This document shows positions 7,628-17,409 of a stretch of 64,000 bases of DNA, piece after piece (within the stretch, counting starts at the first letter, position 1; every line of letters starts with the position of its first letter). A program made the translations under genes and the position numbers. This DNA comes from UBA1413 sp964567485 (GTDB taxonomy: Bacteria > Bacteroidota > Bacteroidia > Bacteroidales > Prolixibacteraceae): the NCBI GenBank assembly GCA_964567485.1, contig CAZMMX010000008.1, positions 30,604-94,603 on the forward strand, written 5' to 3'. The notes below the pieces were generated by a model. It saw nothing but the letters and a program-made list of their open reading frames with translations. It was not told where the DNA came from and did no database searches.

Positions 7628-8395
7628 TCATAGGCATAATTCCACCCCCTTGAAGGGCCAGGTGGTGATGACCCCTGCCGATTCTTTAAGTAAGAGCTGG
7701 CCATAGTCGTCAACGCCCTCCACTTCTGCGGTGAATCGTCTCTCACCGGAACGGTAGGTGAGCGATCTTCCCCTTCCGAACATCGCATTCAGATAATGCT
7801 CCCTGATTTGGCGGTATTGACGGTTTCTGAGCCGCTGGTACCAGGAGAAGATCTGTTCCAGCAGGGCATAGAGGGATTCTCTGAGGTCAACCTCCGTGCC
7901 GGTCAGCATCTTCAGAGATACGGCATGGGGCAGGTGGGCGGGGAATGAGGCCTGGTTGATATTCAGTCCGACGCCTGCAACGCTCCACTGCAAATGGCCG
8001 CCCATAACGGCGTTTTCGATCAGGATACCGCCGATTTTCCGGTTTCCGGCATAAATATCATTGGGCCATTTGACGGAGATATCGCCTGTATGGTCCCTGA
8101 GAAACCCGGCCACTCCCAGTGACACCACCTGAGAAAGCAAAAACTGCCGGGAGGCCGGGAGAAACGAGGGCTCCAGGACCAGACTGAAAGTGAGATTCAT
8201 GCCCGGATCACTTTCCCAGACATTGTTACCATATCCTCTGCCCTGGGTCTGACGAAATGTCCACACCACACAACCTTCCCCGGCCTCATTCGCTGCCAAA
8301 AGGGTGGTGGCATAGTTGTTGGTAGAAGAGGTTTCATCAGGAGTAATGATCCGGATTCCGGGAATTCCGGCATTCATAGTGTTGTCGTTGTTCAT
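7628..8395 (-). CDS. birA: biotin--[acetyl-CoA-carboxylase] ligase
   Basis: 255 residues. The enzyme activates biotin with ATP and attaches it to biotin carboxyl carrier proteins. The biotin/ATP site QGRGYGNNVWES (51-62), KWPNDIY (109-115) and KIGGILIE (120-127) are all present, and the small C-terminal beta domain follows. There is no N-terminal helix-turn-helix, so this is the non-regulatory class I form, unlike E. coli BirA. It is divergent from rsfS; in many Bacteroidota these two genes face each other this way. The first ATG is used here, although starts at Met7 would also keep the domain. Confidence 0.95.
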   Translation of the reverse strand: MNNDNTMNAGIPGIRIITPDETSSTNNYATTLLAANEAGEGCVVWTFRQTQGRGYGNNVWESDPGMNLTFSLVLEPSFLPASRQFLLSQVVSLGVAGFLRDHTGDISVKWPNDIYAGNRKIGGILIENAVMGGHLQWSVAGVGLNINQASFPAHLPHAVSLKMLTGTEVDLRESLYALLEQIFSWYQRLRNRQYRQIREHYLNAMFGRGRSLTYRSGERRFTAEVEGVDDYGQLLLKESAGVITTWPFKGVELCL

Positions 8396-8511
8396 GCCTT
8401 TTTTATCTTCTTCACGGTTGCAAAATTCCGGATGATTCCGGAAAGAGCAAAGGTAATTTTAAAATGCGTGAAAAGGTGAGTCATACGCAAATCGACACGG
8501 GTTCATTTTCT

Positions 8512-8519
8512 TATCTTTG
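8512..8519 (+). promoter_or_regulatory. rsfS promoter box TATCTTTG
   Basis: A full match to TAnnTTTG followed by C, 18 bases before the rsfS ATG in an AT-rich leader. It probably drives rsfS-ftsH and perhaps the lipid genes beyond. Confidence 0.7.
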
Positions 8520-8537
8520 CAGAATTAAATATTATCA

Positions 8538-8909
8538 ATGAAGAAAAAAGAGGTACCTACCTTAAAAGTTTTAGACGCTGCCATTGAAGGGATCAGGCGG
8601 CTCAAAGGGAAAAAAATAGCAGTGATAGATCTGACCTCCATTCACCATACAGAATGCGGATATTTCATTGTGTGCCACGGGACTTCCAATACCCAGGCCG
8701 AAAGCATCGCCCGGTCAGTGGAAGAGACGGTAAAAGAGCTCACCGGGGAAAAGACCTGGCACAAGGATGGCTATCGTAATGCGATATGGATACTGCTCGA
8801 TTATGGCGACCTGATGGTTCATGTCTTCAGGGAGGAGGCCAGAAGTTTCTACAACCTGGAAGGGTTATGGGCCGATGCCTCCATGAAATATCTAGAAGAT
8901 GAAAATTAG
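8538..8909 (+). CDS. rsfS: ribosome silencing factor RsfS
   Basis: 123 residues of the RsfS/Iojap (DUF143) family. It binds protein L14 on the large ribosomal subunit and blocks subunit joining when nutrients are low. The hallmark C-terminal block WILLDYGDLMVHVF...FYNLEGLW spans 84-111, and HHTECGYFIVCHGTSNTQ (36-53) is the conserved core strand. It is only 8 bases upstream of ftsH, an order I know from other Bacteroidota, so both are likely on one mRNA from the TATCTTTG promoter. Confidence 0.95.
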   Translation: MKKKEVPTLKVLDAAIEGIRRLKGKKIAVIDLTSIHHTECGYFIVCHGTSNTQAESIARSVEETVKELTGEKTWHKDGYRNAIWILLDYGDLMVHVFREEARSFYNLEGLWADASMKYLEDEN

Positions 8910-8917
8910 AAACTGAT

Positions 8918-11008
8918 ATGGCAGAAAACAATAAGAAAAATAGTGCAGAGCCGAAGCGTGATTCCGGGAATCCTTTCGGAATGCCCGGAGGCGGCGGCAG
9001 TAAGCCAAAATTCAATCCTTATTGGTTTTACGGCATCATTGCTGTGCTTTTCCTGATGGTCAACTATTATTTTACGGGAAGCAAGGGGCCAGTGGAGACC
9101 AATTGGAACAAGGTGAGAACGACCATGCTGGCCGACCATGACGTCGACCGCATTGTGGTAATCAACAATGAGAAGGCCCTTCTTTACTTGAAGAAAGAGA
9201 GTGAGGCCAAATATAAGAAAGACCTGGAAGGCACTTTCACCAAGCCTGCCGAGGGAGGTCCCCATTTTTACTGGACAATAGGGTCAGTGGAGACTTTTGA
9301 GCAGAAGCTCGTGGAATCGCAGGAAGGAATACCCGACAGTGAAAAGGTGGAAGCCGAATACCGGAATGAGCGCAACTGGGTAAGTGAGATCTTATGGTCG
9401 TTGGGGCCTTTTGTGCTGTTGATTCTCCTGTGGTGGTGGATTTTCCGCCGCATGAGCAAGGGAGGCGGCGGTGCCGGGGGAGGCGGCATTTTCAGCGTGG
9501 GCAAGTCGCAGGCCCGGGTATTTGACAAGGATTCCAGGGTCAATACCTCCTTCAAGGATGTAGCCGGACTGTCGGAAGCCAAACAGGAGGTGGAGGAGAT
9601 TGTGGAGTTCCTCAGGAATCCCACCAAGTTCACGAAGCTGGGGGGTAAGATCCCCAAAGGTGCGTTGCTGGTAGGCCCCCCCGGAACGGGAAAGACCCTG
9701 CTGGCCAAGGCAGTGGCCGGGGAAGCCAACGTTCCCTTCTTCTCAATGTCGGGTTCCGATTTTGTAGAAATGTTTGTGGGCGTCGGGGCCTCCAGGGTGC
9801 GCGACCTCTTCAAACAGGCCAAGGAAAAGGCTCCCTGCATTGTTTTTATCGACGAGATCGACGCCATCGGGCGTGCCCGGGGTAGAAATCCCAATTTAGG
9901 GTCCAACGATGAACGTGAGAATACCCTGAACCAGCTTCTCACCGAGATGGACGGTTTTGATACCAACAGCGGGGTGATCGTTCTTGCGGCCACCAACCGT
10001 GCTGATATTCTCGACAGGGCCCTGATGCGTGCCGGCCGGTTTGACCGGCAAATTCATGTCGAACTCCCCGACCTTAACGAAAGGGCCGAGATATTCCATG
10101 TGCATCTGAAGCCCTTGAAACTCGATGCCGATGTCCAGGTCGAGTTTCTGGCCAAACAAACCCCCGGGTTTTCGGGTGCCGATATCGCCAATGTCTGCAA
10201 CGAGTCGGCACTGATCGCCGCCCGTAAGAACCACGAAACCGTAACCCGTCAGGATTTCCTCGATGCGGTCGACCGCATCGTGGGGGGACTCGAGAAGAAG
10301 AACAAGATCATCTCGCTCGACGAGAAGAAGACCATCGCCTATCATGAGGCCGGCCATGCCACCATCAGCTGGTTATTGCCCTATGCCCATCCTCTGGTCA
10401 AGGTGACCATCGTACCCCGGGGCAAAGCCCTGGGAGCCGCCTGGTATCTTCCGGAAGAACGCTCTATCACTACCAGGGAGCAACTCCTTGACGAGATGTG
10501 TTCGGCACTGGGCGGACGTGCTGCGGAAGAAGTCATCTTCGGCAGGGTCTCCTCGGGAGCCCAGAATGACCTGGAACGAATCACCAAACAGGCCTATGCC
10601 ATGGTGAGCATCTTCGGAATGAGTGAGAAAATCGGCACCGTCAGTTTTTACGATTCAACGGGCCAGAGTGACTACTCTTTCACCAAGCCCTACAGCGAGA
10701 AGACCGCCCAGCTCATTGACGAAGAGGCCAAGAAGATCATAGACCAGGAATACCAGAGAGCCCTGAGCATCCTCAGGGAGAACAAGGACGGCCACCAACA
10801 GCTGGCTCAGCTGCTGCTTGACCGGGAGGTGATTTTCTCTGAGGACATGGAGCATATTTTTGGCAAGAGGAGCTGGGATAAGCAGAAGGAGGCCGCCGCC
10901 GCCGGGCTTTCCACGCTGGAAGCTGCTGAAGGACACGATGATGGTGCCGGGGTTTCTGCAAGTGAAACCTCAAAAAGTGACCCTCGGGAGGATGAGGTAG
11001 CCGGCTGA
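8918..11008 (+). CDS. ftsH: ATP-dependent zinc metalloprotease FtsH
   Basis: 696 residues. FtsH is a hexameric inner-membrane protease that removes damaged membrane proteins and regulated soluble ones. Order: a Gly-rich cytoplasmic tail, membrane segment about 37-53, periplasmic domain, membrane segment about 159-176, Gly-rich linker (181-190), AAA domain with Walker A GPPGTGKT (253-260) and Walker B IVFIDEID (308-315), then the zinc site HEAGH (476-480). The C-terminal tail after about 660 is acidic, Ser/Ala-rich and probably disordered. It lies between rsfS and the phospholipid genes; in E. coli FtsH controls lipid A synthesis, so a regulatory link to the lipid genes is possible but is only inference. 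Confidence 0.97.
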   Translation: MAENNKKNSAEPKRDSGNPFGMPGGGGSKPKFNPYWFYGIIAVLFLMVNYYFTGSKGPVETNWNKVRTTMLADHDVDRIVVINNEKALLYLKKESEAKYKKDLEGTFTKPAEGGPHFYWTIGSVETFEQKLVESQEGIPDSEKVEAEYRNERNWVSEILWSLGPFVLLILLWWWIFRRMSKGGGGAGGGGIFSVGKSQARVFDKDSRVNTSFKDVAGLSEAKQEVEEIVEFLRNPTKFTKLGGKIPKGALLVGPPGTGKTLLAKAVAGEANVPFFSMSGSDFVEMFVGVGASRVRDLFKQAKEKAPCIVFIDEIDAIGRARGRNPNLGSNDERENTLNQLLTEMDGFDTNSGVIVLAATNRADILDRALMRAGRFDRQIHVELPDLNERAEIFHVHLKPLKLDADVQVEFLAKQTPGFSGADIANVCNESALIAARKNHETVTRQDFLDAVDRIVGGLEKKNKIISLDEKKTIAYHEAGHATISWLLPYAHPLVKVTIVPRGKALGAAWYLPEERSITTREQLLDEMCSALGGRAAEEVIFGRVSSGAQNDLERITKQAYAMVSIFGMSEKIGTVSFYDSTGQSDYSFTKPYSEKTAQLIDEEAKKIIDQEYQRALSILRENKDGHQQLAQLLLDREVIFSEDMEHIFGKRSWDKQKEAAAAGLSTLEAAEGHDDGAGVSASETSKSDPREDEVAG

Positions 11009-11140
11009 CCCGGCACCGCTGAGGAGAGCGACTTCCAGGGAAAATGAGGCGGACTACCCGGCTGAGGAGGCCGGGGAACCCGCTCACCAGGCTTCCGGTG
11101 ACTCACGGAGAAGTGATCTGATTTTTTTAATTGTAATACC

Positions 11141-11347
11141 ATGGAAAAAGGGTGGAAAGAAGTACTTTTAACGGCTCAGGAACACCAGGCGCATATCGCC
11201 CGCGATATTCTCGAGGGTGCCGGAATCAAAGCGGTCGTCATGGACAAGCAGGATAGTACATACCTGACTTTTGGGGAGTATCATGTTTATGTCGCTGAAG
11301 GAGATGAAGAGGCAGCCCTGGAGTTGTTAAAGGAATTGAAGAATTAA
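11141..11347 (+). CDS. DUF2007 small protein
   Basis: 68 residues matching the DUF2007 family (putative signal-transducing proteins of unknown role). It shows the pattern VLLTAQEHQAHIARDILEGAGIKAVVMD, then an exposed strand, YHVYVAEGDEEAALELLKEL. The fold is a small alpha/beta ferredoxin-like domain. It lies between ftsH and cdsA with 4 bases to cdsA, so it is part of the same cluster. Nothing in the sequence shows an active site. Confidence 0.8.
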   Translation: MEKGWKEVLLTAQEHQAHIARDILEGAGIKAVVMDKQDSTYLTFGEYHVYVAEGDEEAALELLKELKN

Positions 11348-11351
11348 TGAA

Positions 11352-12182
11352 TTGAAGTCACTGGTTACCAGGACGCTTTTTGGCGGCATATATGCTGTTG
11401 TGATGGTGGCGGGGATGATCATTCATCCGCTGCTCTTTGCCGTGGTTTTTAGCCTGGTGACGGTATTTACCTTGCTCGAGTTTTACCAGCTGGCGACCCT
11501 GGCAGGAGGAGAACCTCTGAAAAGCGGGGGAGCCGTGACCGCCCTTGTTTTCTTCGGGGTGGTTTTTGCTTATGCCGCCGGCTATTTGCCCCTGCAAAGT
11601 GTGGGCATCCTGCCGATGCTGCCGCTGTTACTCCTCATCATCGAACTATACAGGAAAAAGAAGAACCCCCTGGCCAACATGGCCTATACTTTGGCCGGAT
11701 TTCTTTATGTGGTGATTCCCATGAGCCTGGGGACCCTCCTGGTTTTTCCACACCTGGAGGAACTCCCTCCCTTTTATCCCTGGATTCTCCTGGGAGTGGT
11801 GGTGACCATATGGCTGTTTGACTCGGGGGCTTATCTGATGGGGACCGCTTTTGGAAAACACCGGCTTTTCGAGAGGATCTCCCCAAAAAAATCATGGGAG
11901 GGAGTTATCGGGGGAGGGGCAACAGCCCTTCTCACCGGCCTAGTGAACACCCGGCTCTTCCCGCTCCTGGAAGGATACCAATGGATGGTGATCAGCCTTA
12001 TTGTCATCCTCTTCGGAACCTGGGGTGACCTGGTCGAGTCCATGATGAAACGAAGTCTCGGCATCAAGGACTCGGGGAACATACTTCCCGGCCACGGAGG
12101 TCTCCTCGACCGCTTCGACAGTTATCTCATGGTGGTCCCCGTTGTGGTCATGTGGCTGTGGATCACCGGAGTGTTGACGTGA
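11352..12182 (+). CDS. cdsA: phosphatidate cytidylyltransferase
   Basis: 276 residues. This multi-pass inner-membrane enzyme makes CDP-diacylglycerol from phosphatidate and CTP, the branch point for all phospholipids. The family signature near 229-256 is complete (SMMKRSLGIKDSG, then PGHGGLLDRFDS) with its conserved Asp residues. About seven or eight membrane segments are visible. The start appears to be TTG (MKSLVTRTLFGG): the nearby ATG at 11348 hits a stop after one codon, and no later ATG keeps the first membrane segment whole. It is clustered with psd and pssA, which use its product. Confidence 0.93.
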   Translation: MKSLVTRTLFGGIYAVVMVAGMIIHPLLFAVVFSLVTVFTLLEFYQLATLAGGEPLKSGGAVTALVFFGVVFAYAAGYLPLQSVGILPMLPLLLLIIELYRKKKNPLANMAYTLAGFLYVVIPMSLGTLLVFPHLEELPPFYPWILLGVVVTIWLFDSGAYLMGTAFGKHRLFERISPKKSWEGVIGGGATALLTGLVNTRLFPLLEGYQWMVISLIVILFGTWGDLVESMMKRSLGIKDSGNILPGHGGLLDRFDSYLMVVPVVVMWLWITGVLT

Positions 12183-12271
12183 TGAATGGCGAAACCATAG
12201 GAGCCGGCATCCCAGTCCCGGCAGGAATGACTGAACTAACAATGAATAAGTAACAGTAATTTCAGAATATT

Positions 12272-12925
12272 ATGAGGTTGCATAAAGAAGGTTTTAAGAT
12301 TATCCCCTGGGCGGTTTTAATATTCGTAATGCTAAACGCGGCGGCCTTTCTGGGGGCGGGGATATCCCCTCTTTTATGGGGGATGCTGGTACTCACGCTG
12401 GCAATCCTGTTACTGACCATCTGGTTCTTCAGGGATCCCCGCATTGTGGCCACGGCAGCTCCCGGCGAGGTCCTCTCATCGGCCGACGGGAAGGTGGTGG
12501 TCATTGAACCGGTGAAAGAGACGGAATACTTTAATGCCGAGAGGATACAGGTCTCTGTTTTTATGTCGGTTTTCAATGTCCACATCAACCATACGCCGGT
12601 CGACGGGGAGATTATCTACCAGAAGCACCATTCCGGGAAATTCCTGCCTGCCAATATGGCCAAATCATCAGGAGAAAATGAGCGGTGCACCACAGTCATA
12701 AGGACCGCTTCGGGAGAAGAGGTGCTGATCAGACAGATCGCCGGATTAGTGGCACGCCGGATTGTCACCTACAAAAAACCGGGTGACAGGGTTACTCTGC
12801 GTGACCAGTTGGGTTTTATCCGTTTCGGCTCCAGGGTTGATCTCTTCTTTCCGGCCACCGCCAAAATCATGGTGAAGAACGGCCAGAAAGTGTATGGAGG
12901 GGTGACCGTTATGGCAAAGTTCTGA
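12272..12925 (+). CDS. psd: phosphatidylserine decarboxylase (short proenzyme form)
   Basis: 217 residues, the short archaeal/Bacteroidota type. The proenzyme cuts itself to create a pyruvoyl group and then decarboxylates phosphatidylserine to phosphatidylethanolamine. The self-cleavage site is FIRFGSRVD with Gly186-Ser187. HINHTPVDG (104-112) carries conserved catalytic-side residues. Two hydrophobic segments (about 9-29 and 33-53) anchor it in the inner membrane. It precedes pssA by 11 bases: the two enzymes catalyse consecutive steps and must be made together. Confidence 0.95.
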   Translation: MRLHKEGFKIIPWAVLIFVMLNAAAFLGAGISPLLWGMLVLTLAILLLTIWFFRDPRIVATAAPGEVLSSADGKVVVIEPVKETEYFNAERIQVSVFMSVFNVHINHTPVDGEIIYQKHHSGKFLPANMAKSSGENERCTTVIRTASGEEVLIRQIAGLVARRIVTYKKPGDRVTLRDQLGFIRFGSRVDLFFPATAKIMVKNGQKVYGGVTVMAKF

Positions 12926-12936
12926 TAGTTATAGAT

Positions 12937-13683
12937 ATGAGACGTTATTTTGGATTTCTTCCCAACCTGATTACCCTGTTGAACTTGTCGGCAGGGGTGA
13001 TGGCCGTGGTTTTTGCCCTTGAGGGAAGTCTTATGTGGGCCGGGGTGCTCATTCTTGTGGCTGGGGTGATGGATTTTCTGGATGGTTTCACCGCCCGGTT
13101 GCTCAGGGCCTATTCCGACATTGGCAAACAGCTCGACTCCCTGGCCGATGTGGTCTCCTTCGGGGTGGCTCCTGCTATGATCGCCTTCGTGCTCATGAAA
13201 AAGGCCATGCCCGGCATGAACCTCCCCTTGCATATGCTCCCTGCCACACCCGGGCAATGGATAACGCTCATGTCGCCTCTGCTGATCCCTGCATTTTCGG
13301 CATTGCGGCTGGCCAAATTCAACATAGACACCCGGCAGACCGTCAACTTCATCGGTATGCCCACACCTGCCAATGCCATCCTCTGGGCTTCCTTTGCCAT
13401 TATTGCCGGGTATGCCCGGAATAGCGAAGTCCCCCTGCTCTTGTTCACAAAAACCAACCTCCTGATTACCATCATCATCACCTCACTCCTCCTGGTGTCG
13501 GAACTTCCCATGTTCTCGCTGAAATTTGCCGGACTCTCCATGTCAGGCAACTGGTACCGCTATCTTTTCCTGCTGGCGGCACTGCTGCTGCTGATCTTCA
13601 TGAAGGTTTACGCCCTGCCGGTGATCATCCTCTTTTATATCGCCCTGTCGCTGGCGTTTTACCTCCTGAAAATAGATATCTGA
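12937..13683 (+). CDS. pssA: CDP-diacylglycerol--serine O-phosphatidyltransferase
   Basis: 248 residues, multi-pass membrane enzyme of the CDP-alcohol phosphatidyltransferase family. It makes phosphatidylserine from CDP-diacylglycerol and serine. The metal-binding signature D-G-x2-A-R-x8-G-x3-D-x3-D is complete (Asp49, Gly50, Ala53, Arg54, Gly63, Asp67, Asp71). About eight membrane segments follow the family pattern. It is the last gene of the lipid cluster and ends 9 bases from the convergent helicase gene. Confidence 0.95.
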   Translation: MRRYFGFLPNLITLLNLSAGVMAVVFALEGSLMWAGVLILVAGVMDFLDGFTARLLRAYSDIGKQLDSLADVVSFGVAPAMIAFVLMKKAMPGMNLPLHMLPATPGQWITLMSPLLIPAFSALRLAKFNIDTRQTVNFIGMPTPANAILWASFAIIAGYARNSEVPLLLFTKTNLLITIIITSLLLVSELPMFSLKFAGLSMSGNWYRYLFLLAALLLLIFMKVYALPVIILFYIALSLAFYLLKIDI

Positions 13684-13692
13684 CCTCTTCCG

Positions 13693-16188
13693 TTAAGCTT
13701 CCCCGTGGTTTTCGAGGGTTCCCTGCACCATTCTGACTTCGTTGTAAGAGATGCTGTCACCCAGGGCTTCGCGGGCTGCCGCAGGGGTGGACTGAGGGTT
13801 TTCCACCAGCCATCGGGCGATCATTTTATATTTCTCGCCAGCTATGACTTCTGTGACCTGGAGTTGGCCTGAAAGAACGAAAAAGGCCAAATGCCCCTCT
13901 ATGGTCGAGGGGGCCAGTCCCCGGTCCATGGCGATCTTCCTGATCGATTTTCCCTGGCGGAACATCTCCAGGGTCACCTGTTTGGTGTCGTTTTTTTTTG
14001 CAGAGACCGCAGTGGAAGCATCGGAGTTCTCTCTTTCAATGCCATTTTCCTGGCAGTAATGGAGGATGATGGTGATGATTTCGGCGCCGAAACGTTTCAC
14101 TCTGGTTTTTCCAAAACCCCTGATGTTTTCCAGTTGCCTGCGCGTGACCGGCAGCTCACTAAGAATTTGCTGCAGCGATTTCTGGGAGAGAATCCGGTAG
14201 GGTTGGACATTGTCTTCCTCTGCCTTCCCGGAACGCCACTCGGTGAGTAGCCGGTAGAGTCCGGGATGGAGCTGGACGGCGCCGGTTTTGGCTGGCCGGG
14301 AACGGAGTCCCTTGAGGTAGTAAGGGTGGTCGAGGGCTGCCATGGCTCTGGTATGAAGCAGTTTCTCAACCGAAAAACCGTCACGGCAAACCCGCAGCGA
14401 TTCCAACATGATGTGGAGGGTTTCCGATATGCGTACCGCCGATTCGAGGATGCTTTTTTTGATGGCCCGGTTATCGGTTTCCAGGGTCCCCTCTTCCAGG
14501 GGGGCCACTACCATGGTTCGGATATTTTCGGTGAACCACTCGCCGGCCTTCGTGAGACGCTCCCGGAAATGGGGATCGGAAGCTCCCCTTTTTTCGCTGG
14601 CCGCCAGGCTCCTGACCTGACTGCAGAACCTCTCAGCCACGGGGGTCAGCACCTCCCTGATCTTCTCTTCGGCCAGCAGCAACTCTTCCCTGAGGTTTCC
14701 GGCAATGGTCTCTTTGTTTTCGGCACAGAGGTTTTGCGTGTAGTGAAGATTACGTAAGAGGGTGGAGAAGTCGAAAACCTCCTCCAGCAGGCGTACCAGG
14801 TAGAGGGCTTTGGCATTTTCCAGTTCTTCGGGGCCCGGGGTCCGGGCTTCCGCTTCGCGGGAAAAATCCCTGACGATATCGTCGGTTTTGATGGCTGACC
14901 GGGTGAGAGGAGAGCCCAGGACCACTCCTTCGAGGGAACGGCAGCGGCTCAGGGCGACATAGACCTGTCCGTGGGCAAAGGATGCCCGGGCGTCAATGAT
15001 GGCCTTATCAAAGGTAAGACCCTGGCTTTTATGGATGGTGATGGCCCAGGCCAATTTCAGGGGGATTTGTTTGAAAGTCCCGATGGCCTCCTCGGTGATC
15101 TCCCTGTTCTCCTCATTGAGGATATAGCGCATGTTCTGCCACTCGGCGGATTCGACTTCGAGGGGGTCAGGATCCCCGGGACAGGTGACTTCCACCCTGT
15201 CGCTGCTGATGTCGGAAATGCGGCCGATCTTACCGTTGTACCAGCGTTTTTCAGGGTTGAGGTCATTCTTAATGAACATCACCTGGGCCCCTTTTCTGAG
15301 CTTGAGTTCTGTCTCGGTAGGCCACGAGAGTTCCGGGAAATCGCCGCTTACATCAGCAGTGAAACAAAACTCCTTACCGGGAAGCTGTTGCAGTTTGGTC
15401 TCGTTGATGCTTCTGGCCTGCCAGTTATGCGTGACCAGGGTGATCCATCCTTCGTCATCGGCAGGATGGAAGGAGGGGTCGTATCTCTGGTTGAGGTGAG
15501 CCAGGGTGGCCTCGTCTATTTGGTTTTCCCTGATGCTGTTGAGCATCCCGATGAATTGGAGGTTGCTCTGGCGAAAAATCTGCTTCAGCTCGATGGTGAT
15601 CAGCCGGGAGTCGCGTAATGCCGTGCTGCTGAAGAAATAGGGGGTGTCGTAATATTTGCGCAGGATTTCCCATTCTTGTTCGCGGGCTACGGGGGCCAGC
15701 TGCTGGAGGTCGCCGATCATCAGGAGCTGCACGCCGCCGAAGGGTTTGCGGCGATTCCGGAAACGGCGGAGTACCCTGTCGATGGCGTCGAGCAGGTCGG
15801 CCCTGACCATGCTGATCTCATCGATGACCAGCAGGTCGAGACTCCTGATGATGCCGATTTTCACCCTGCTGAAACGCTGGATATAGTCGTTCTGCTGCTC
15901 CCCGCTCTGGCCCCGCTGTCGGGCAGCCTCCACCTCCCCGGTGACGACCACCGGAAGCTGGGGCCCCAGGGAAAACTGGAAAAATGAGTGGATGGTCACC
16001 CCGCCGGCATTGATGGCGGCGACTCCTGTGGGAGCCACCACAATCATTCTTTTGGGCGATTCTTTCCGCAACTGGTGCAGAAAAGTGGTCTTCCCGGTGC
16101 CGGCTTTTCCGGTCAGGAAGATGTTCTCCCCGGTATTCCTGAGGAATTCACGGGCTAGTTCAAGTTGAGGATTGGTGCCGAGGTCCAT
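13693..16188 (-). CDS. RecD/PIF1-like DNA helicase with HRDC and helix-turn-helix C-terminal domains
   Basis: 831 residues. The N-terminal superfamily 1 helicase core has Walker A GKAGTGKT (27-34), APTGVAAINAGG as motif Ia and IDEISMV as motif II; WAITIHKSQGLTFDK and YVALSRC are motifs V and VI. After a long helical linker, an HRDC-like domain (about 640-720, with LPVTRRQLENIRGFGKTRVK) and a C-terminal helix-turn-helix of the type found after RecQ helicases (SIRKIAMDRGLAPSTIEGHL) follow. It probably unwinds DNA 5' to 3' in repair or replication restart; the exact role is unknown. It lies 27 bases downstream of the aminotransferase gene. Confidence 0.88.
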   Translation of the reverse strand: MDLGTNPQLELAREFLRNTGENIFLTGKAGTGKTTFLHQLRKESPKRMIVVAPTGVAAINAGGVTIHSFFQFSLGPQLPVVVTGEVEAARQRGQSGEQQNDYIQRFSRVKIGIIRSLDLLVIDEISMVRADLLDAIDRVLRRFRNRRKPFGGVQLLMIGDLQQLAPVAREQEWEILRKYYDTPYFFSSTALRDSRLITIELKQIFRQSNLQFIGMLNSIRENQIDEATLAHLNQRYDPSFHPADDEGWITLVTHNWQARSINETKLQQLPGKEFCFTADVSGDFPELSWPTETELKLRKGAQVMFIKNDLNPEKRWYNGKIGRISDISSDRVEVTCPGDPDPLEVESAEWQNMRYILNEENREITEEAIGTFKQIPLKLAWAITIHKSQGLTFDKAIIDARASFAHGQVYVALSRCRSLEGVVLGSPLTRSAIKTDDIVRDFSREAEARTPGPEELENAKALYLVRLLEEVFDFSTLLRNLHYTQNLCAENKETIAGNLREELLLAEEKIREVLTPVAERFCSQVRSLAASEKRGASDPHFRERLTKAGEWFTENIRTMVVAPLEEGTLETDNRAIKKSILESAVRISETLHIMLESLRVCRDGFSVEKLLHTRAMAALDHPYYLKGLRSRPAKTGAVQLHPGLYRLLTEWRSGKAEEDNVQPYRILSQKSLQQILSELPVTRRQLENIRGFGKTRVKRFGAEIITIILHYCQENGIERENSDASTAVSAKKNDTKQVTLEMFRQGKSIRKIAMDRGLAPSTIEGHLAFFVLSGQLQVTEVIAGEKYKMIARWLVENPQSTPAAAREALGDSISYNEVRMVQGTLENHGEA

Positions 16189-16215
16189 TTTTTACTTCCG
16201 TATCAGGAAGGAGCC

Positions 16216-17409
16216 TTATTGCAGGAGAGCCAGAGCTTCCCTGATGCGGGTCAGGGCTTTGATGAGCAGCTCTTCGGAGGCGGCATAGCTGAGCCTGAAA
16301 CATCCGGGGGCGCCGAAGGCGTCGCCCGAGACCACTCCCACATGGGCTTTGCTGAGCAGATAATAGCAGAAATCGTCGGAATTACGGATGACCATTTCGC
16401 CGTTGCCCTTGCCGAAGTAAGAGGAGCATTCGGGGAAGACATAAAAGGCCCCGTCGGGACGGCTGGTTTTGAGTCCGGGTATTTCGGCCAGCATGTCCAT
16501 GACCAGGTCGCGCCGTTTCCAGAACTGGGCGACCATTTTTCGGACTTCGGTGCCGTCGTGGTTGAAAGCGGCCACCGAGGCCATCTGGGCAGGGGAGTTG
16601 GGGCCCGAGGTGTATTGTCCCTGCAGCTTGTTGCAGGCTTTGGCGATCCACAGGGGGGCAGCCAGGAAACCGATGCGGTACCCGGTCATCGCATAGGATT
16701 TGGAGACCCCGTTAATGATGACCACCTGGTCGCGGATTTCGGGGAATTGGGCAATCGACTCGAACTTCTTTCCGTAGATGATATGCTCGTAAATTTCATC
16801 GGAAATGATGATGATGCCGGGGTGTTGTGCTAAGATCTCGGCAAAGGCCTTCAGCTCATCGCGGGTATAGACGCTTCCTGTGGGGTTGCTGGGGCTGCTG
16901 AAGAGAAAAGCCCTGGTTTTTGGGGTGATGGCGGCTCTGAGCTGTTCCGGGGTGATCTTGAAATCGCTCTCCACCGAGGTCTCCAGGATGACGCCGGTGC
17001 CTTCCGAAAAGTTGACCAGGTCGGTGTAGGTCACCCAGTAAGGGGCGGGGATGATCACCTCATCGCCTTGGTCAACCACCACCTGGATCACGTTGGCCAG
17101 GGCGTGCTTGGCTCCGTTGGAAACCACAATCTGCGCCGGCGTGTAGTCCAGGCCATTATCCCTTTGCAGTTTGTTGACAATGGCCTTCTGCAGTTCGGGA
17201 TACCCCGGAACCGGAGAATAGTAGGAGTAGTTGTCATCGATGGCTTTCTTGGCCGCCTCCTTAATGAAATCGGGAGTGTGAAAATCGGGTTCCCCCACAC
17301 CCAGTCCAATCACATCGATGCCCTGGGCCTTTAACTCCCTGCTCTTCTGTGCTACTGCCAGCGTGGCCGATTCCGAAAGCCTGTTGATTCGTTCTGCTAC
17401 CCTAGTCAT
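16216..17409 (-). CDS. aspC: pyridoxal-phosphate aspartate aminotransferase (class I, Ib subgroup)
   Basis: 397 residues. It is the typical bacterial aminotransferase that converts aspartate plus 2-oxoglutarate to oxaloacetate plus glutamate; some members also use prephenate or aromatic acids. The PLP-binding lysine is Lys237 in INGVSKSYAMTGYRIG. Other site residues are in SNGAKHALAN (107-116), PAPYW (130-134), SPSNPTG (181-187) and ISDEIYEHIIYG (211-222). FRLSYAAS near the C terminus has the substrate-carboxylate Arg. The substrate range cannot be fixed from sequence. Confidence 0.93.
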   Translation of the reverse strand: MTRVAERINRLSESATLAVAQKSRELKAQGIDVIGLGVGEPDFHTPDFIKEAAKKAIDDNYSYYSPVPGYPELQKAIVNKLQRDNGLDYTPAQIVVSNGAKHALANVIQVVVDQGDEVIIPAPYWVTYTDLVNFSEGTGVILETSVESDFKITPEQLRAAITPKTRAFLFSSPSNPTGSVYTRDELKAFAEILAQHPGIIIISDEIYEHIIYGKKFESIAQFPEIRDQVVIINGVSKSYAMTGYRIGFLAAPLWIAKACNKLQGQYTSGPNSPAQMASVAAFNHDGTEVRKMVAQFWKRRDLVMDMLAEIPGLKTSRPDGAFYVFPECSSYFGKGNGEMVIRNSDDFCYYLLSKAHVGVVSGDAFGAPGCFRLSYAASEELLIKALTRIREALALLQ